Assembly (NCBI GenBank): GCA_014896315.1
Contig: JADBKP010000009.1
Span: 1 to 64,000, forward strand
From: Limnochordales bacterium
GTDB taxonomy: Bacteria; Bacillota; Limnochordia; Limnochordales; DUMU01
Reading direction: 5' to 3'
Length of the DNA stretch: 64,000 nt
In this document: piece after piece, positions 54,591 to 63,492 of the stretch
Layout: the number at the start of each line of letters is the position of its first letter
Position numbering within the stretch: the first letter of the stretch is position 1
Translations under genes and position numbers: made by a program
Notes under the pieces: generated by a model
Told to the model about the DNA's origin: nothing
Databases searched by the model: none
What the model saw: the letters and a program-made list of their open reading frames with translations, nothing else

Positions 54591-56726
54591 TTGAGGGAGT
54601 TTCACGAGGAAGAGGCATTAGGTAAAGCATATGATGCCCGGCTTATGCGCCGGCTGATGCGGTACGCCAAGCCTTACTGGCACCGTTTTGTCCTGGCGAT
54701 TATCATGGCGCTGGCGGTGGCGGCGGCCGGGCTGGTTCAGCCGCTGCTCATGCAGCGGGCCATCGACGACCATATCATCGGGCCGACCAAACCAATGGTT
54801 GCCTTCACCCCGGGCACCGAGCCGGTCCCCGGCGTCCTCTGGCAGGGCAAAGTTTACGTCCGGGAGAGTGCCTTGAAGGACAAAAGTCCGGCGGAGGGGG
54901 CGATCACTGCCGGTCGCTATCAGCTCGTGCTTGTGGACGGTCAGGCCTACCTGGTGACCCTGCCTGCCGGCGTTGTCGAGATTACTCCGCCCTACAAAGT
55001 GGAGGACGGACAGGTGATCGTGGCTGGTGGCCTGCGCCTGCCGGCTCAAGCGCTGGACGAGAGTGAGGCCGACCTGTTTCGCGCCCGGGACATAGCCCGG
55101 GTGCGTTGGCTCGCCCTGCTACTCCTTGCCTTGTTGACCTTCTCCTTCCTCACGAACTACGGCCAGACCTATCTTTTGCACCGGACAGGCCAGCAGATCA
55201 TGTACGATCTGCGCCAGGAGCTCTATCGTCACCTACAGAGCCTCTCCCTCTCCTTCTTCGACCGAAACCCCACCGGCCGTCTGGTCACCCGGGTCACCAA
55301 TGACGTCGAAGCCCTGAATGAAATGTATACGGGGCTGTTTGTCAACCTCTTCCGTGACCTTTTCCTGCTGATCGGTATCGTGGTGGCCATGTTTGGTTTA
55401 AGCCCGCGCCTCGCAACACTTGCCCTTCTCACGCTGCCGGTCTTGACTGCGGTTACCTACGCCTTCCGGATGAGGGTACGGGAGGCCTACCGGCAGGTGC
55501 GGACCAGGCTTGCCCGTATCAATGCGGCCATGGCCGAGAATATCTCCGGAATGCGGGTAATTCAGATCTTTCACCGAGAACAGGCAAAACTTGCCGAGTT
55601 CGCCCGGATCAACAAGGATTATTATGATGCTTCCATGGTGCAGTTACTGATATTTGCCATTTTCCGGCCGGCCATCGACCTGATTTCGACCCTGGCCGTA
55701 GCCATGTTGCTCTGGTTTGGCGGAGTGCGGGTGATTGAGGGGACGGTCTCCTTTGGAGTGCTCTTTGCCTTCATCTCCTACATCCAGCAGTTCTTCCGGC
55801 CCATCAGCGATCTTACCGAACAGTACAACGTGCTCCAGACCGCCATGGCCTCGGCCGAACGCATCTTCCAGCTCCTCGACACGCAGGAGAGGATTCCGGT
55901 CCCCGCCAACCCAAGGCCGCTTGGTCGGATTCGCGGGGAGGTCGAGTTCGACCACGTCTGGTTTGCCTACAAGGGCGAGGAGTGGGTGTTGCGGGACGTC
56001 TCTTTCCGAGTTGAGCCGGGGCAGACTGTGGCACTGGTGGGCGCCACGGGAGCCGGCAAATCCTCCATCATCAGCCTGCTCAGCCGCCTCTATGACATTC
56101 AGAAAGGAAGCATCCGCGTCGACGGTATCGACATCAGGGAGGTCGATCCGGCCGAACTGCGCCGGCAGATCGCCGTAGTCTTGCAGGACGTTTTCCTCTT
56201 TACCGGAGACATCGCTTCCAATATCCGGTTGAACAACACCGAGATCGACGATGAGCGAGTGCGCTGGGCGGCGGAAGTGGTGGGGGCGATGGAGTTCATC
56301 GAGAAGCTCCCGGGCGGGCTGGCAGCCAGGGTGACCGAACGGGGGTCGACCCTTTCTGCCGGCCAGCGCCAGCTCATTGCCTTTGCGCGAGCCCTGGCCT
56401 TCGATCCCCGGATTCTCGTCCTGGACGAGGCGACGGCCAACATCGATACCGAGACGGAACAGTTGATCCAGGCGGCTCTGGCCCGGCTTATCAAAGGGCG
56501 GACGACGATCGTTATCGCCCACCGGTTGTCTACAATTCAGAACGCTGACAAGATCATCGTTCTGCACAAAGGCAGGATCCGGGAGATGGGCCGCCACGAG
56601 GAGCTGCTGGCGCTTGGCGGACTTTACTACGACCTGTACAGGCTCCAGTACAAACTGGACGTGGACGGCAACACCCGCGTGGCCGACCCGACCGGTTCCG
56701 GCAGTACAGTGACCCGGCCTGCCTAA
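54591..56726 (+). CDS. ABC exporter subunit with extracellular domain (BmrD-like)
   Basis: A 711-residue half-exporter. Between membrane spans 1 and 2 is an extracellular domain of about 110 residues (about 60-165), as in BmrD. The NBD has Walker A GATGAGKSS, the non-standard signature LSAGQRQ, Walker B VLDEATANID with catalytic Glu613, and H-loop AHRLST, so it supplies the active ATP site of the heterodimer. TTG start behind GAGGAGGG. The stop overlaps the convergent secreted-protein gene by 4 bp. Confidence 0.93.
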   Translation: MREFHEEEALGKAYDARLMRRLMRYAKPYWHRFVLAIIMALAVAAAGLVQPLLMQRAIDDHIIGPTKPMVAFTPGTEPVPGVLWQGKVYVRESALKDKSPAEGAITAGRYQLVLVDGQAYLVTLPAGVVEITPPYKVEDGQVIVAGGLRLPAQALDESEADLFRARDIARVRWLALLLLALLTFSFLTNYGQTYLLHRTGQQIMYDLRQELYRHLQSLSLSFFDRNPTGRLVTRVTNDVEALNEMYTGLFVNLFRDLFLLIGIVVAMFGLSPRLATLALLTLPVLTAVTYAFRMRVREAYRQVRTRLARINAAMAENISGMRVIQIFHREQAKLAEFARINKDYYDASMVQLLIFAIFRPAIDLISTLAVAMLLWFGGVRVIEGTVSFGVLFAFISYIQQFFRPISDLTEQYNVLQTAMASAERIFQLLDTQERIPVPANPRPLGRIRGEVEFDHVWFAYKGEEWVLRDVSFRVEPGQTVALVGATGAGKSSIISLLSRLYDIQKGSIRVDGIDIREVDPAELRRQIAVVLQDVFLFTGDIASNIRLNNTEIDDERVRWAAEVVGAMEFIEKLPGGLAARVTERGSTLSAGQRQLIAFARALAFDPRILVLDEATANIDTETEQLIQAALARLIKGRTTIVIAHRLSTIQNADKIIVLHKGRIREMGRHEELLALGGLYYDLYRLQYKLDVDGNTRVADPTGSGSTVTRPA

Positions 56727-57916
56727 TCCCCGCCCTCAGCGACCGGCAGGATGTAGAGAAGGGCCGGCAGGCAGGAAGCTCCCGGGGGCATGAAGTCGAA
56801 GCTGAAGAGCGTCTCCTCACCGGGACGCAGTTCAACTTCGGCGATGTAGGACATTTCCGTTCCGTAGCCGGAGAAGTAGCGGCGGGGAGTCTCAGGTATG
56901 CGGATCACCCGGCCGGCGCCCGGACCGGCCGTGACCAGGATCGCCCCGGCAAAACCGCAGCCCGACCCCGAACCGAAGTAGATCCGCACCTTCCGGCCTC
57001 TCCCTGCTTCTGTAGCGGAACTTGTGCCCGTGGCGGTCTCTGCCACCTCTGTGCCGGCCCGCAGGCGAAGGTTTACGTGGTAGATGACCCCGTAGTTGCC
57101 GAAGTTGACGCGGGTGTTGCCGTCCAGTTCGTCCCGGCCAGTCAGGAAAGTATCGTAGTAGTTTCCGCTTGCCAGAAGCCAGACCGCCTCTTCACCCGCG
57201 TTCTCCAGGTTGACGGTACGGTCAGCCGGTCCGAATGTACCGCGGTTGACTTCACCGGCCGGTACGGGGATGGGTTCAAACCGGGCAGGATCAAGGTCGC
57301 TTGGGCTGTTAGCGGCCAGGACCAGCATCTCAATAGGGCCGTCCGTATCTCCTTCGTAGAGACCCTCGATCAACTGGTTGTATGCTACGGGCCGGCTGAG
57401 GCCTACCGGATCAAGCAGCGCCCAGCCCCCGGCAGGAATCGTGATAGTGCGGGGGTGTTGGGGCAGAAGAAAGTCGCGCAGTGATTCCTGTCCTACCCAA
57501 AGGTATCCCTGGCTTGGCCCCCGCACGCCCTGCCGGGTGACCGTGACGTTTACTTCCCTTTCACCCAAGTTGCGGATGATAACGGGGAAATACTTATAGC
57601 CGGTAGTCTCTTCGTTGACGTGGTAGACGAAAAGACGCCAGGGTCCGGAGAAGGTGGCGCGGCTGAGAATTCCCTCTCCTTTCACATATTCGGGCTGGTC
57701 GCTGAAGAGCAGGTCCGGCCCGCCCTCGGTGTAGGTAAAAGGTTCTGCCAGGTACAGAGGGGGAGGGCTCTTGAGGTTGACGATGGTGCCGGGAGCAGGT
57801 TTTGGTGTGGGGGAGGGGGCGGCGGCCACAGCAGTTCGGGCCAGGACAAGCGCGGCAAACAGAAGGGTGGCAGTGATCAGAAGCTGGGATAAACCGGAGG
57901 GCCGGCGGGTGAACAT
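56723..57916 (-). CDS. Secreted protein of unknown function
   Basis: A 397-residue protein with a signal peptide (LITATLLFAALVLARTAVAAA, cleavage probably after AVAAA). The mature part is beta-rich and Gly/Pro/Thr-rich, opens with SPTPKPAPG, and has only two cysteine-containing segments (GSGCGFAG and GASCLPALL) that might form a disulfide. I do not recognise a domain. ATG 57916 follows a GGACGGAG box. It is divergent from the MurE-like gene, with a 204-bp shared upstream region. Confidence 0.6.
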   Translation of the reverse strand: MFTRRPSGLSQLLITATLLFAALVLARTAVAAAPSPTPKPAPGTIVNLKSPPPLYLAEPFTYTEGGPDLLFSDQPEYVKGEGILSRATFSGPWRLFVYHVNEETTGYKYFPVIIRNLGEREVNVTVTRQGVRGPSQGYLWVGQESLRDFLLPQHPRTITIPAGGWALLDPVGLSRPVAYNQLIEGLYEGDTDGPIEMLVLAANSPSDLDPARFEPIPVPAGEVNRGTFGPADRTVNLENAGEEAVWLLASGNYYDTFLTGRDELDGNTRVNFGNYGVIYHVNLRLRAGTEVAETATGTSSATEAGRGRKVRIYFGSGSGCGFAGAILVTAGPGAGRVIRIPETPRRYFSGYGTEMSYIAEVELRPGEETLFSFDFMPPGASCLPALLYILPVAEGGD

Positions 57917-58120
57917 AATCTCCGTCCTTTCGTCAAGTAATTGATCCATCGGTAGATGCCGTAATACTGATAAACATTTCTATTCTATCGGGGGTTTACC
58001 TGCTAGAGCCTGGCAGGAAGATAGACAAGCTACCAGCAGGAATACTTGTCCGCATGGCTAAGTTTCCTGAGTAGTCACGCAAGAGATACCGGATCTTTAT
58101 GCCCGAAACGAAAGGACGAT

Positions 58121-59827
58121 GTGAGGCTGAGGTCGCTGGGAGCGGTGTTGGACGGGATACCTTGCCGAGTTTACCGGCAGAGCGCGGATGCCCGGATAAG
58201 TGTTGATAACCGGTCCGGCTCTACAGACTCGCTAGTGGATTGGTCCCAGCCGGTGGCGGGGGTGACCGCGGACTCCCGTGAAGTCCGACCTGGCTGGGTT
58301 TTTCTGGCGGTTCAGGGCAGCCGTTTCGACGGTAATCTTTTCATTCCGGCAGCCCTGAGGGCGGGGGCGGTGGCCGTCCTTACTGACAAAGAAGCGGCAG
58401 TGCCCCGGACTGAGGCAGTGGAGGTGGCCGCAAGCGAGGGGCGGATCCTGGTAGTACCCGATATTCGCTGGGCCGTGGCGCGGGCGGCAGCCAACTTCTA
58501 CGGTCACCCCGGCCGGGAGCTTACGGTAGCGGGTGTGACCGGGACTCTGGGCAAGACGAGTGTGAGCCACATCCTCTACTCGATACTCCAGGAAGATCCG
58601 TCCCACCGCCCGCCCGGTCTCATCGGCTCGCTTGGCATACGCTACTGCGATCTCCACATTCCCTCGCCCCTGACCACTCCGGATGCAGTCACATTGCAGC
58701 GCTCCCTGGCCGAGATGAATGCGGCGGGAGTACGGGTGGCGGTCATGGAGGTCTCCTCCCACGGCCAGCTGCAACGACGCGTCGACGAGATACCCTTCCG
58801 CCTGGGCGTCTTCCTGAATCTGGTGGCCGGAGAACATGCCGACGTTCATCCGGATTTCGACTCATATGTGCGGGTAAAAGCCCGCTTTTTGCAGGAACTG
58901 GCCCCGGGCGCGGTGCTGGTCTTCAACCATGACGATCCCAAAGTGCGAGAGCTTGTGCTTGGCGAGTGGAGGTCGCCCGACCCGGACCGGGGCCAGCTCG
59001 TGTTCAGCAGCTGGCGCCCGCTGGGGTACTCCGCGGGTCTGGAGGCGACTGCGAGCCAGACTCGAGGCAAGACGATGTGGGCAGCGGAAAACGGTAGGCG
59101 GTCTGCGGCCTCTCCTTCACTTCTGAAGGTACGCGGGTTGCAGCTATCGCTGGATGGCAGCCGATTTACGATAAGGTCAGGAGCTCCCCTGCCGCAGGTA
59201 GGGGGAGGGGAAAGGCCGCCCGTTCATATGGAGTGCCAGCTCAGCCTGCTTGGGGCTCACAATGTGGCCAATGCTTTGGCAGCGATTGCGGCCGCGCTCG
59301 CTTTGGGAGTACCGGAGTCCGTGATCACCGGCGTTCTGCCCTACCTCAAGCCTTTCCGGCGGCGCATGGAACTCATATATCGCGGGGAGTTCTCGGTGCT
59401 GGACGATACTACGGGCCATCCCCAGAGCTTCGTCGCACTCTTTTCCACGGTGCAGTTGCTGCAGCCCCGTCGCTTGGTCCTGCTCACTGCCCCGCGTGGC
59501 AATCGGGGCCTGGATATCAACAGAGCCAACGCTGCCACGATTGCCGCCTGGTACGGACGGTTGCCTCTGGCCCCTCTGTTAGTTACCGCTGCCTGGGACA
59601 GGGCAGACCCGGCAAACCGGGCCACGGAGGAAGAGGTAGCCGTCTTTCGGGAGGAGCTGGTACGGGAGGGAGTGCCGCACGCATTTTACCCCGACCTGGA
59701 GACGGCCCTCACCGCCGCCCTGCAGCAGGTGGAGGCCGGGGACCTGCTGGTGATTGCCGGCACGCAGGCGCTGGATTCCGCCGCTGAACTGCTGCGGGAG
59801 ACGATAGGCGTTCCGCCGCGTCGGTAG
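58121..59827 (+). CDS. MurE-like Mur ligase of unknown substrate
   Basis: A 568-residue second Mur ligase. It keeps the first domain (TADSREVRPGWVFLAVQGSR), P-loop GVTGTLGKTS, MEVSSHG, and the carbamylated-Lys region VRVKARFL, so ATP-dependent ligation is expected. It differs where MurE recognises its amino acid: FTNLxRDHLD is FLNLVAGEHADVH, DYAHTPD is DDTTGHPQ, and the DNPR motif is missing. A roughly 70-residue insertion sits before the C-terminal domain. GTG 58121 follows AAAGGA; an upstream in-frame extension is less likely. Confidence 0.75.
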   Translation: MRLRSLGAVLDGIPCRVYRQSADARISVDNRSGSTDSLVDWSQPVAGVTADSREVRPGWVFLAVQGSRFDGNLFIPAALRAGAVAVLTDKEAAVPRTEAVEVAASEGRILVVPDIRWAVARAAANFYGHPGRELTVAGVTGTLGKTSVSHILYSILQEDPSHRPPGLIGSLGIRYCDLHIPSPLTTPDAVTLQRSLAEMNAAGVRVAVMEVSSHGQLQRRVDEIPFRLGVFLNLVAGEHADVHPDFDSYVRVKARFLQELAPGAVLVFNHDDPKVRELVLGEWRSPDPDRGQLVFSSWRPLGYSAGLEATASQTRGKTMWAAENGRRSAASPSLLKVRGLQLSLDGSRFTIRSGAPLPQVGGGERPPVHMECQLSLLGAHNVANALAAIAAALALGVPESVITGVLPYLKPFRRRMELIYRGEFSVLDDTTGHPQSFVALFSTVQLLQPRRLVLLTAPRGNRGLDINRANAATIAAWYGRLPLAPLLVTAAWDRADPANRATEEEVAVFREELVREGVPHAFYPDLETALTAALQQVEAGDLLVIAGTQALDSAAELLRETIGVPPRR

Positions 59828-60727
59828 TTACAGTATTCGGCCTCCATCATCTGCCGCCATCCGGATCGTGGCTTTCCCGTTCTTGGCCGGAGACCTTTCG
59901 CTGGGACGACCGTCATAGGGCAGGGGGATGAACCCGACAGAGGGCCGCCGGGCTATTGGCTGTGGATACAGGTCCATCAGGGCGTAGATCTCCGGTGGCA
60001 TGTCGGTGCTTACGGGCAGGCCCATCTCCCGCGCTGTCTCCGCCGTGATCGGGTAGTCATGGGTGAAGCGGCCGGTGGAGAGAAGGTCGGCCAGCTCCTC
60101 AGCTTTCTCTGGCGATACCCCGTTGGCGATGGTGATGCGGATGACCAGATCCCGCACCTGGCGCAGTGCCTTTCGTCCCATCTCAGCCAGGATCAGGGTC
60201 TGGTCATCCAGCTCGCTGAGAGGCTTGGTCTCAGCCACCTTGACAATGTCTGCAGCTGCGTACCCGCCGATCTGCGGGTCGACCGGCCCGAGGACCGCGT
60301 TTTCGTCCATTACGATCTGATCCGCGGCCAGGGCGAGCAATGTGCCTCCCGACATGGCGTAGTGGGGAACGAAGACCGTTACGGGGCCTTCACGGTTTAT
60401 GAGTGCATGAGCGATCTGTTCGGCTGCCAGGACCAGCCCTCCTGGAGTGTGCAGCACCAGGTCAATGGGCATGTCGGGAGGCGTAAGCTTGATCGCCCGC
60501 AGAATCTGTTCAGAATCGTCGATGTCGATGTAGCGGCTGATCGGGATGCCGAGCAGTGCCAGCGACTCCTGTCGGTGGATCAGGGTTATCACCCGGCTGC
60601 GCCGGCGGGCCTCCAGCCTGCGGATCACCCGCAGCCTTTCATTGTAGATATGGCGCTGCCGCAAGAGGGGAGTAAGCGAAGTGAAGAGCAGATAGATCCA
60701 GAAGATATCCAGAGGGCTGAAAGTCAT
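59828..60727 (-). CDS. SDH-family Clp-fold serine proteinase
   Basis: A 299-residue ClpP-like membrane-anchored protein of the SDH_sah (PF01972) family. An N-terminal hydrophobic helix (DIFWIYLLFTSLTPLL) anchors it; then LHTPGGLVLAAEQI, the serine region PHYAMSGGTLLALAADQIVM and DENAVLGPVDPQIGG follow, matching the crotonase/ClpP fold with catalytic Ser. Substrates are unknown. ATG 60727 has GGAGGT at 6-7 nt; a GTG 3 codons upstream is possible. It follows pepF (gap 68 bp), so the two peptidase genes may be one operon. Confidence 0.82.
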   Translation of the reverse strand: MTFSPLDIFWIYLLFTSLTPLLRQRHIYNERLRVIRRLEARRRSRVITLIHRQESLALLGIPISRYIDIDDSEQILRAIKLTPPDMPIDLVLHTPGGLVLAAEQIAHALINREGPVTVFVPHYAMSGGTLLALAADQIVMDENAVLGPVDPQIGGYAAADIVKVAETKPLSELDDQTLILAEMGRKALRQVRDLVIRITIANGVSPEKAEELADLLSTGRFTHDYPITAETAREMGLPVSTDMPPEIYALMDLYPQPIARRPSVGFIPLPYDGRPSERSPAKNGKATIRMAADDGGRIL

Positions 60728-60795
60728 GTTCGCCACCTCCCCCTACAGCATGCCTCAACTCACAAGGTAGCATCCGGCAGGCGCCCGCCGAACGC

Positions 60796-62637
60796 TTAAC
60801 CGTCCGACCGTTCCCTCATCTTCTCCTTCAGGAGGTCGAGCCTGGCTTCCATCTCGTCAAGGAGACGGGCAAAGAGTGCGAGCCCTTTGCGGATCGGTTC
60901 GGGGGAACGCATGTCTACCCCCGCCAGCTCCAGCAGTTCCAGCGGATAGCGGCAACTGCCGCCGCGCAGGAACTGCAGATAACGGGCGACTGCGGTCTCT
61001 CCTTCCTCAAGAATCTTGCGTCCCAATGCAACTGCAGCTGAGAACCCAGTAGCGTACTTGTAGACGTAGAAGTTCATGTAGAAATGAGGAATCCGGGCCC
61101 ATTCCAGGGCAATTTCTTCATCGACGACAATATCTGGGCCGAAGTATTTCTTGTTCAGGTCATAATAGATGCTGCTCAGGCGCTCAGCGCTGAGTGAACC
61201 GCCTTTCTCGACCTCCTCGTGGATTAGCTGCTCGAATTCGGCAAACATGGTCTGCCGATATACTGTGGTTCGGAAAGCCTCAAGAAAGTGGTTGATGACG
61301 AACAATCTTTCGAGGTCGTTTTCCAATGTTTTGTGGAGGTAATCAAAGAGAAGTACCTCGTTGGTCGTCGAAGCCACCTCGGCTACGAAGATGCCGTAGT
61401 GAGCGTAGATATACGGTTGAGTTGCATGACTGAAGTAAGTGTGGAGCGCGTGGCCAAGCTCGTGAGCGAGAGTGAAGAGATCGTCGAGGCGGGACTGGTA
61501 GTTCAAAAGAATGTACGGGTGAACTCCATAAGCGCCCCAGGAGTACCCACCAGCATATTTGCCCTGGTTTTCAAAGACGTCGATCCAGCCTCCCTTGAGA
61601 GCCTCGAGCAACACCTGCCGGTACTCGGCGCCAAGCGGTGCGAGGGCGCGCACCACTTGTTCTTTCGCCTTCTCGTAGGGGATCTCCATTTCGATTTCAG
61701 GCACAATGGGAGTGTACAGATCGTACATGTGCAGTTCATCCAGACCCAGCGCCTGGCGGCGCAACCGGACATACCGGTGCAGGAGCGGCAGGTGTTCGTG
61801 TACGGTAGCGATCAGGTTATCGTACACCTCAAGGGGTATACTCTCACCATCCAGGGCCGCGGCGCGTGCCGACTCGTACCGGCGCGCCCGCGCGAAGAAG
61901 ACATCCCGCTTTACTTGCGCGCTGAGAATGGCGGCCAGAGTGTTTCTCTGCTTTCCATAGGTCTCATACAACGCTTTAAAGGCGTCCCTGCGCACCCGAC
62001 GGTTTCGGGACTCAATGAACCGTCCGTACCGCGCTTTGGTCAGTTCGACCTTGCGCCCGTCTTCGTCCTCGATCACCGGGAACCGCAGGTCGGCATCGTT
62101 CAGCATCGTGAAGATGTTGTCAGGTGCTTCGGCCAGCTGCCCGGCCAGAGCAAGAATCCTCTCCTCGGATGGCGAGAGCGTGTGCGGCTTGAGCCGCAAG
62201 AGTTCGTCCAGATAATGCCGGTAGAGTTCCAGGTCCGGAGTCTCTGCCAGGTAGCGCTCGATCGTACCGTCGGGAAGCGCCAGGATTTCCGGAGCGATAA
62301 ACGCCGTCGCCTCGGAAAGCTCGACGCCCAGGTGCTCCGCCCGGTCAACCAGCTCCTGGGAGCTGGCCCTGGTGCTGTCCTCGTCCCGCCGCATACGGGC
62401 GTAAACAAACAACCTCTCGTGGATCTCCTCGGCCTTATCCCGCAGCCGCAGGCATTCGAGCAACACCTGGCCGCCTTCACCCAGCCGGCCGGCAAAGCGC
62501 CGCAGCTCCGGCAGGATTTCCTTTACCTTTGCATAATCAGCCTCCCACTTATCCTGGTCGGGATAGATGTCCTCCAGACGCCAGCGATACTCCGCCGGGA
62601 TCTCTTCACGCTTGGGCAGCGTTAGCGTCTCGGCCAT
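60796..62637 (-). CDS. pepF: Oligoendopeptidase F
   Basis: A 613-residue M3B metallopeptidase that cleaves cytoplasmic oligopeptides. The zinc motif is HELGHALH near residue 398, with the third ligand Glu in VAEVASTTNE. The N-terminal helical lobe (KREEIPAEYRWRLEDIYP) is standard and the length matches. ATG behind AGGAG. With the M42 proteins and the SDH protease it makes this a peptidase-rich neighbourhood. Confidence 0.95.
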   Translation of the reverse strand: MAETLTLPKREEIPAEYRWRLEDIYPDQDKWEADYAKVKEILPELRRFAGRLGEGGQVLLECLRLRDKAEEIHERLFVYARMRRDEDSTRASSQELVDRAEHLGVELSEATAFIAPEILALPDGTIERYLAETPDLELYRHYLDELLRLKPHTLSPSEERILALAGQLAEAPDNIFTMLNDADLRFPVIEDEDGRKVELTKARYGRFIESRNRRVRRDAFKALYETYGKQRNTLAAILSAQVKRDVFFARARRYESARAAALDGESIPLEVYDNLIATVHEHLPLLHRYVRLRRQALGLDELHMYDLYTPIVPEIEMEIPYEKAKEQVVRALAPLGAEYRQVLLEALKGGWIDVFENQGKYAGGYSWGAYGVHPYILLNYQSRLDDLFTLAHELGHALHTYFSHATQPYIYAHYGIFVAEVASTTNEVLLFDYLHKTLENDLERLFVINHFLEAFRTTVYRQTMFAEFEQLIHEEVEKGGSLSAERLSSIYYDLNKKYFGPDIVVDEEIALEWARIPHFYMNFYVYKYATGFSAAVALGRKILEEGETAVARYLQFLRGGSCRYPLELLELAGVDMRSPEPIRKGLALFARLLDEMEARLDLLKEKMRERSDG

Positions 62638-62770
62638 TCACTACAACTCCTTTCTGTGCCGAATCCTCGCACACCTCCCCTGGAAGCGTCAACCGGCAAG
62701 TCGGCAGGAGTTGGTGATCCGTGAGCGGAATGGACAATAAACTGTGCAAACTCTCCGGAGTTGAGACGCT

Positions 62771-62934
62771 ATGGGCGATGCAAGGAGCCCGGGAAGCAGG
62801 CAAGATTCGCTTCCCCCCTCCTGGAACACGAGGCCGGCCTGCGGCTGAAGGTCGGCCAGCTGCTCGCGCTGGCCGGCGTTCCGAAAGAGCTGCTTGCGGA
62901 GGCAATCCGCCTGACCCGGCCAGCTGGAAGCTAA
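62771..62934 (+). pseudogene. Possible frameshifted small gene
   Basis: The 362-bp gap between pepF and the SEC-C gene has no intact gene I trust. An ATG at 62771 (GGAG 10 nt upstream) opens a frame of 25 codons. At a run of six C (62813-62818) a -1 shift would continue into LLEHEAGLRLKVGQLLALAG and then VPKELLAEAIRLTRP, ending at 62934, a clearly protein-like amphipathic segment. Either an assembly error, a decayed gene or slippage could explain it. Confidence 0.3.
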
Positions 62935-62943
62935 CAGAATACT

Positions 62944-62985
62944 GCGGGGCCGGCCGCCCGGCCTCTTGTGCCGCAGCCGGCCCGC
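62944..62985 (-). terminator. Hairpin after the SEC-C mini-gene
   Basis: GCGGGGCCGGC (62944-62954) pairs with GCCGGCCCGC (62976-62985) allowing one bulge. It lies just past the minus-strand stop of the mini-gene; the flanking T-content is low, so termination strength is uncertain. Confidence 0.45.
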
Positions 62986-62999
62986 TCTCTTGTCGCGTG

Positions 63000-63098
63000 C
63001 TACTGTTTTGCCTTCTTGCCACAGCAATCGCCGTACCGCTTACCCGACCCGCAGGGGCAGGGATCGTTGGGGCGCGGCCGGTTTTTTGTGCCAGCCAA
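63000..63098 (-). CDS. SEC-C motif zinc mini-protein (32 residues)
   Basis: A complete tiny gene: TTG start 8 nt after AGGAGG (63107-63112 on the minus strand) and 32 codons. The product is basic (MAGTKNRPRPNDP...) and almost all of it is the SEC-C zinc motif CPCGSGKRYGDCCGKK, the fold found at the C-terminus of SecA, where it binds SecB and ribosomes. As a free-standing peptide its role is unknown. A stop codon upstream in frame (TAG at about 63170) rules out a long N-terminal domain. Confidence 0.75.
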   Translation of the reverse strand: MAGTKNRPRPNDPCPCGSGKRYGDCCGKKAKQ

Positions 63099-63263
63099 AG
63101 CTTTCGCCTCCTTCCGGGTATTACCTTGCCCAGATTTGGGTAAACCATCCCTGGCTTCTGTTGAATACAGCTAGATCGGGCGGCTGACAGCCAAGAAGTT
63201 GGTTTGTACCATCATCTGTCCACCTTGCGCCCGCGCACTTCCCCGTACGCGCCATCACTCGCG

Positions 63264-63292
63264 TTGCCAGGTGATACCTGTCGCTTTATACT
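63264..63292 (+). promoter_or_regulatory. Sigma-A promoter of the mini-gene
   Basis: TTGCCA (63264-63269) and TATACT (63287-63292) are 17 bp apart. The predicted start is near 63299, giving a 57-nt leader with a CACAG/CTGTG hairpin (63313-63327) before the ORF. Confidence 0.6.
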
Positions 63293-63355
63293 TCGTGATA
63301 GCCGATCGGGTCACAGCTTTACTGTGCAACCCGTCGTGCGCGGGAGGTGGCCAGA

Positions 63356-63448
63356 ATGGCCAACAAGGGCGAGAAGACCCAGAAGGGCCAGCAGGCTCCG
63401 CAGGGCGGCAAGTCCGGCACCAAGCAGGGCGCAGAACCCAAGAAGTGA
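63356..63448 (+). CDS. 30-residue Lys/Gln/Gly-rich peptide
   Basis: ATG behind GGGAGGTGG, 30 codons. The peptide (MANKGEKTQKGQQAPQGGK...) contains 7 Lys, 5 Gln and 6 Gly, with no hydrophobic stretch, so it should be intrinsically disordered and very basic. It sits within its own transcription unit (promoter at 63264, terminator at 63493). The composition recalls small spore-associated or nucleic-acid-binding peptides, but no family can be assigned. Confidence 0.6.
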   Translation: MANKGEKTQKGQQAPQGGKSGTKQGAEPKK

Positions 63449-63492
63449 CATCGGAAGTTTGGTTGTCGACCAGTGGACACGTCTCGGGTACG

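Noticed and set aside
58121-59827. Assigning the second Mur ligase as the missing MurD
   Set aside because: It has the MurE-type first domain and MEVSSH motif, which MurD lacks.
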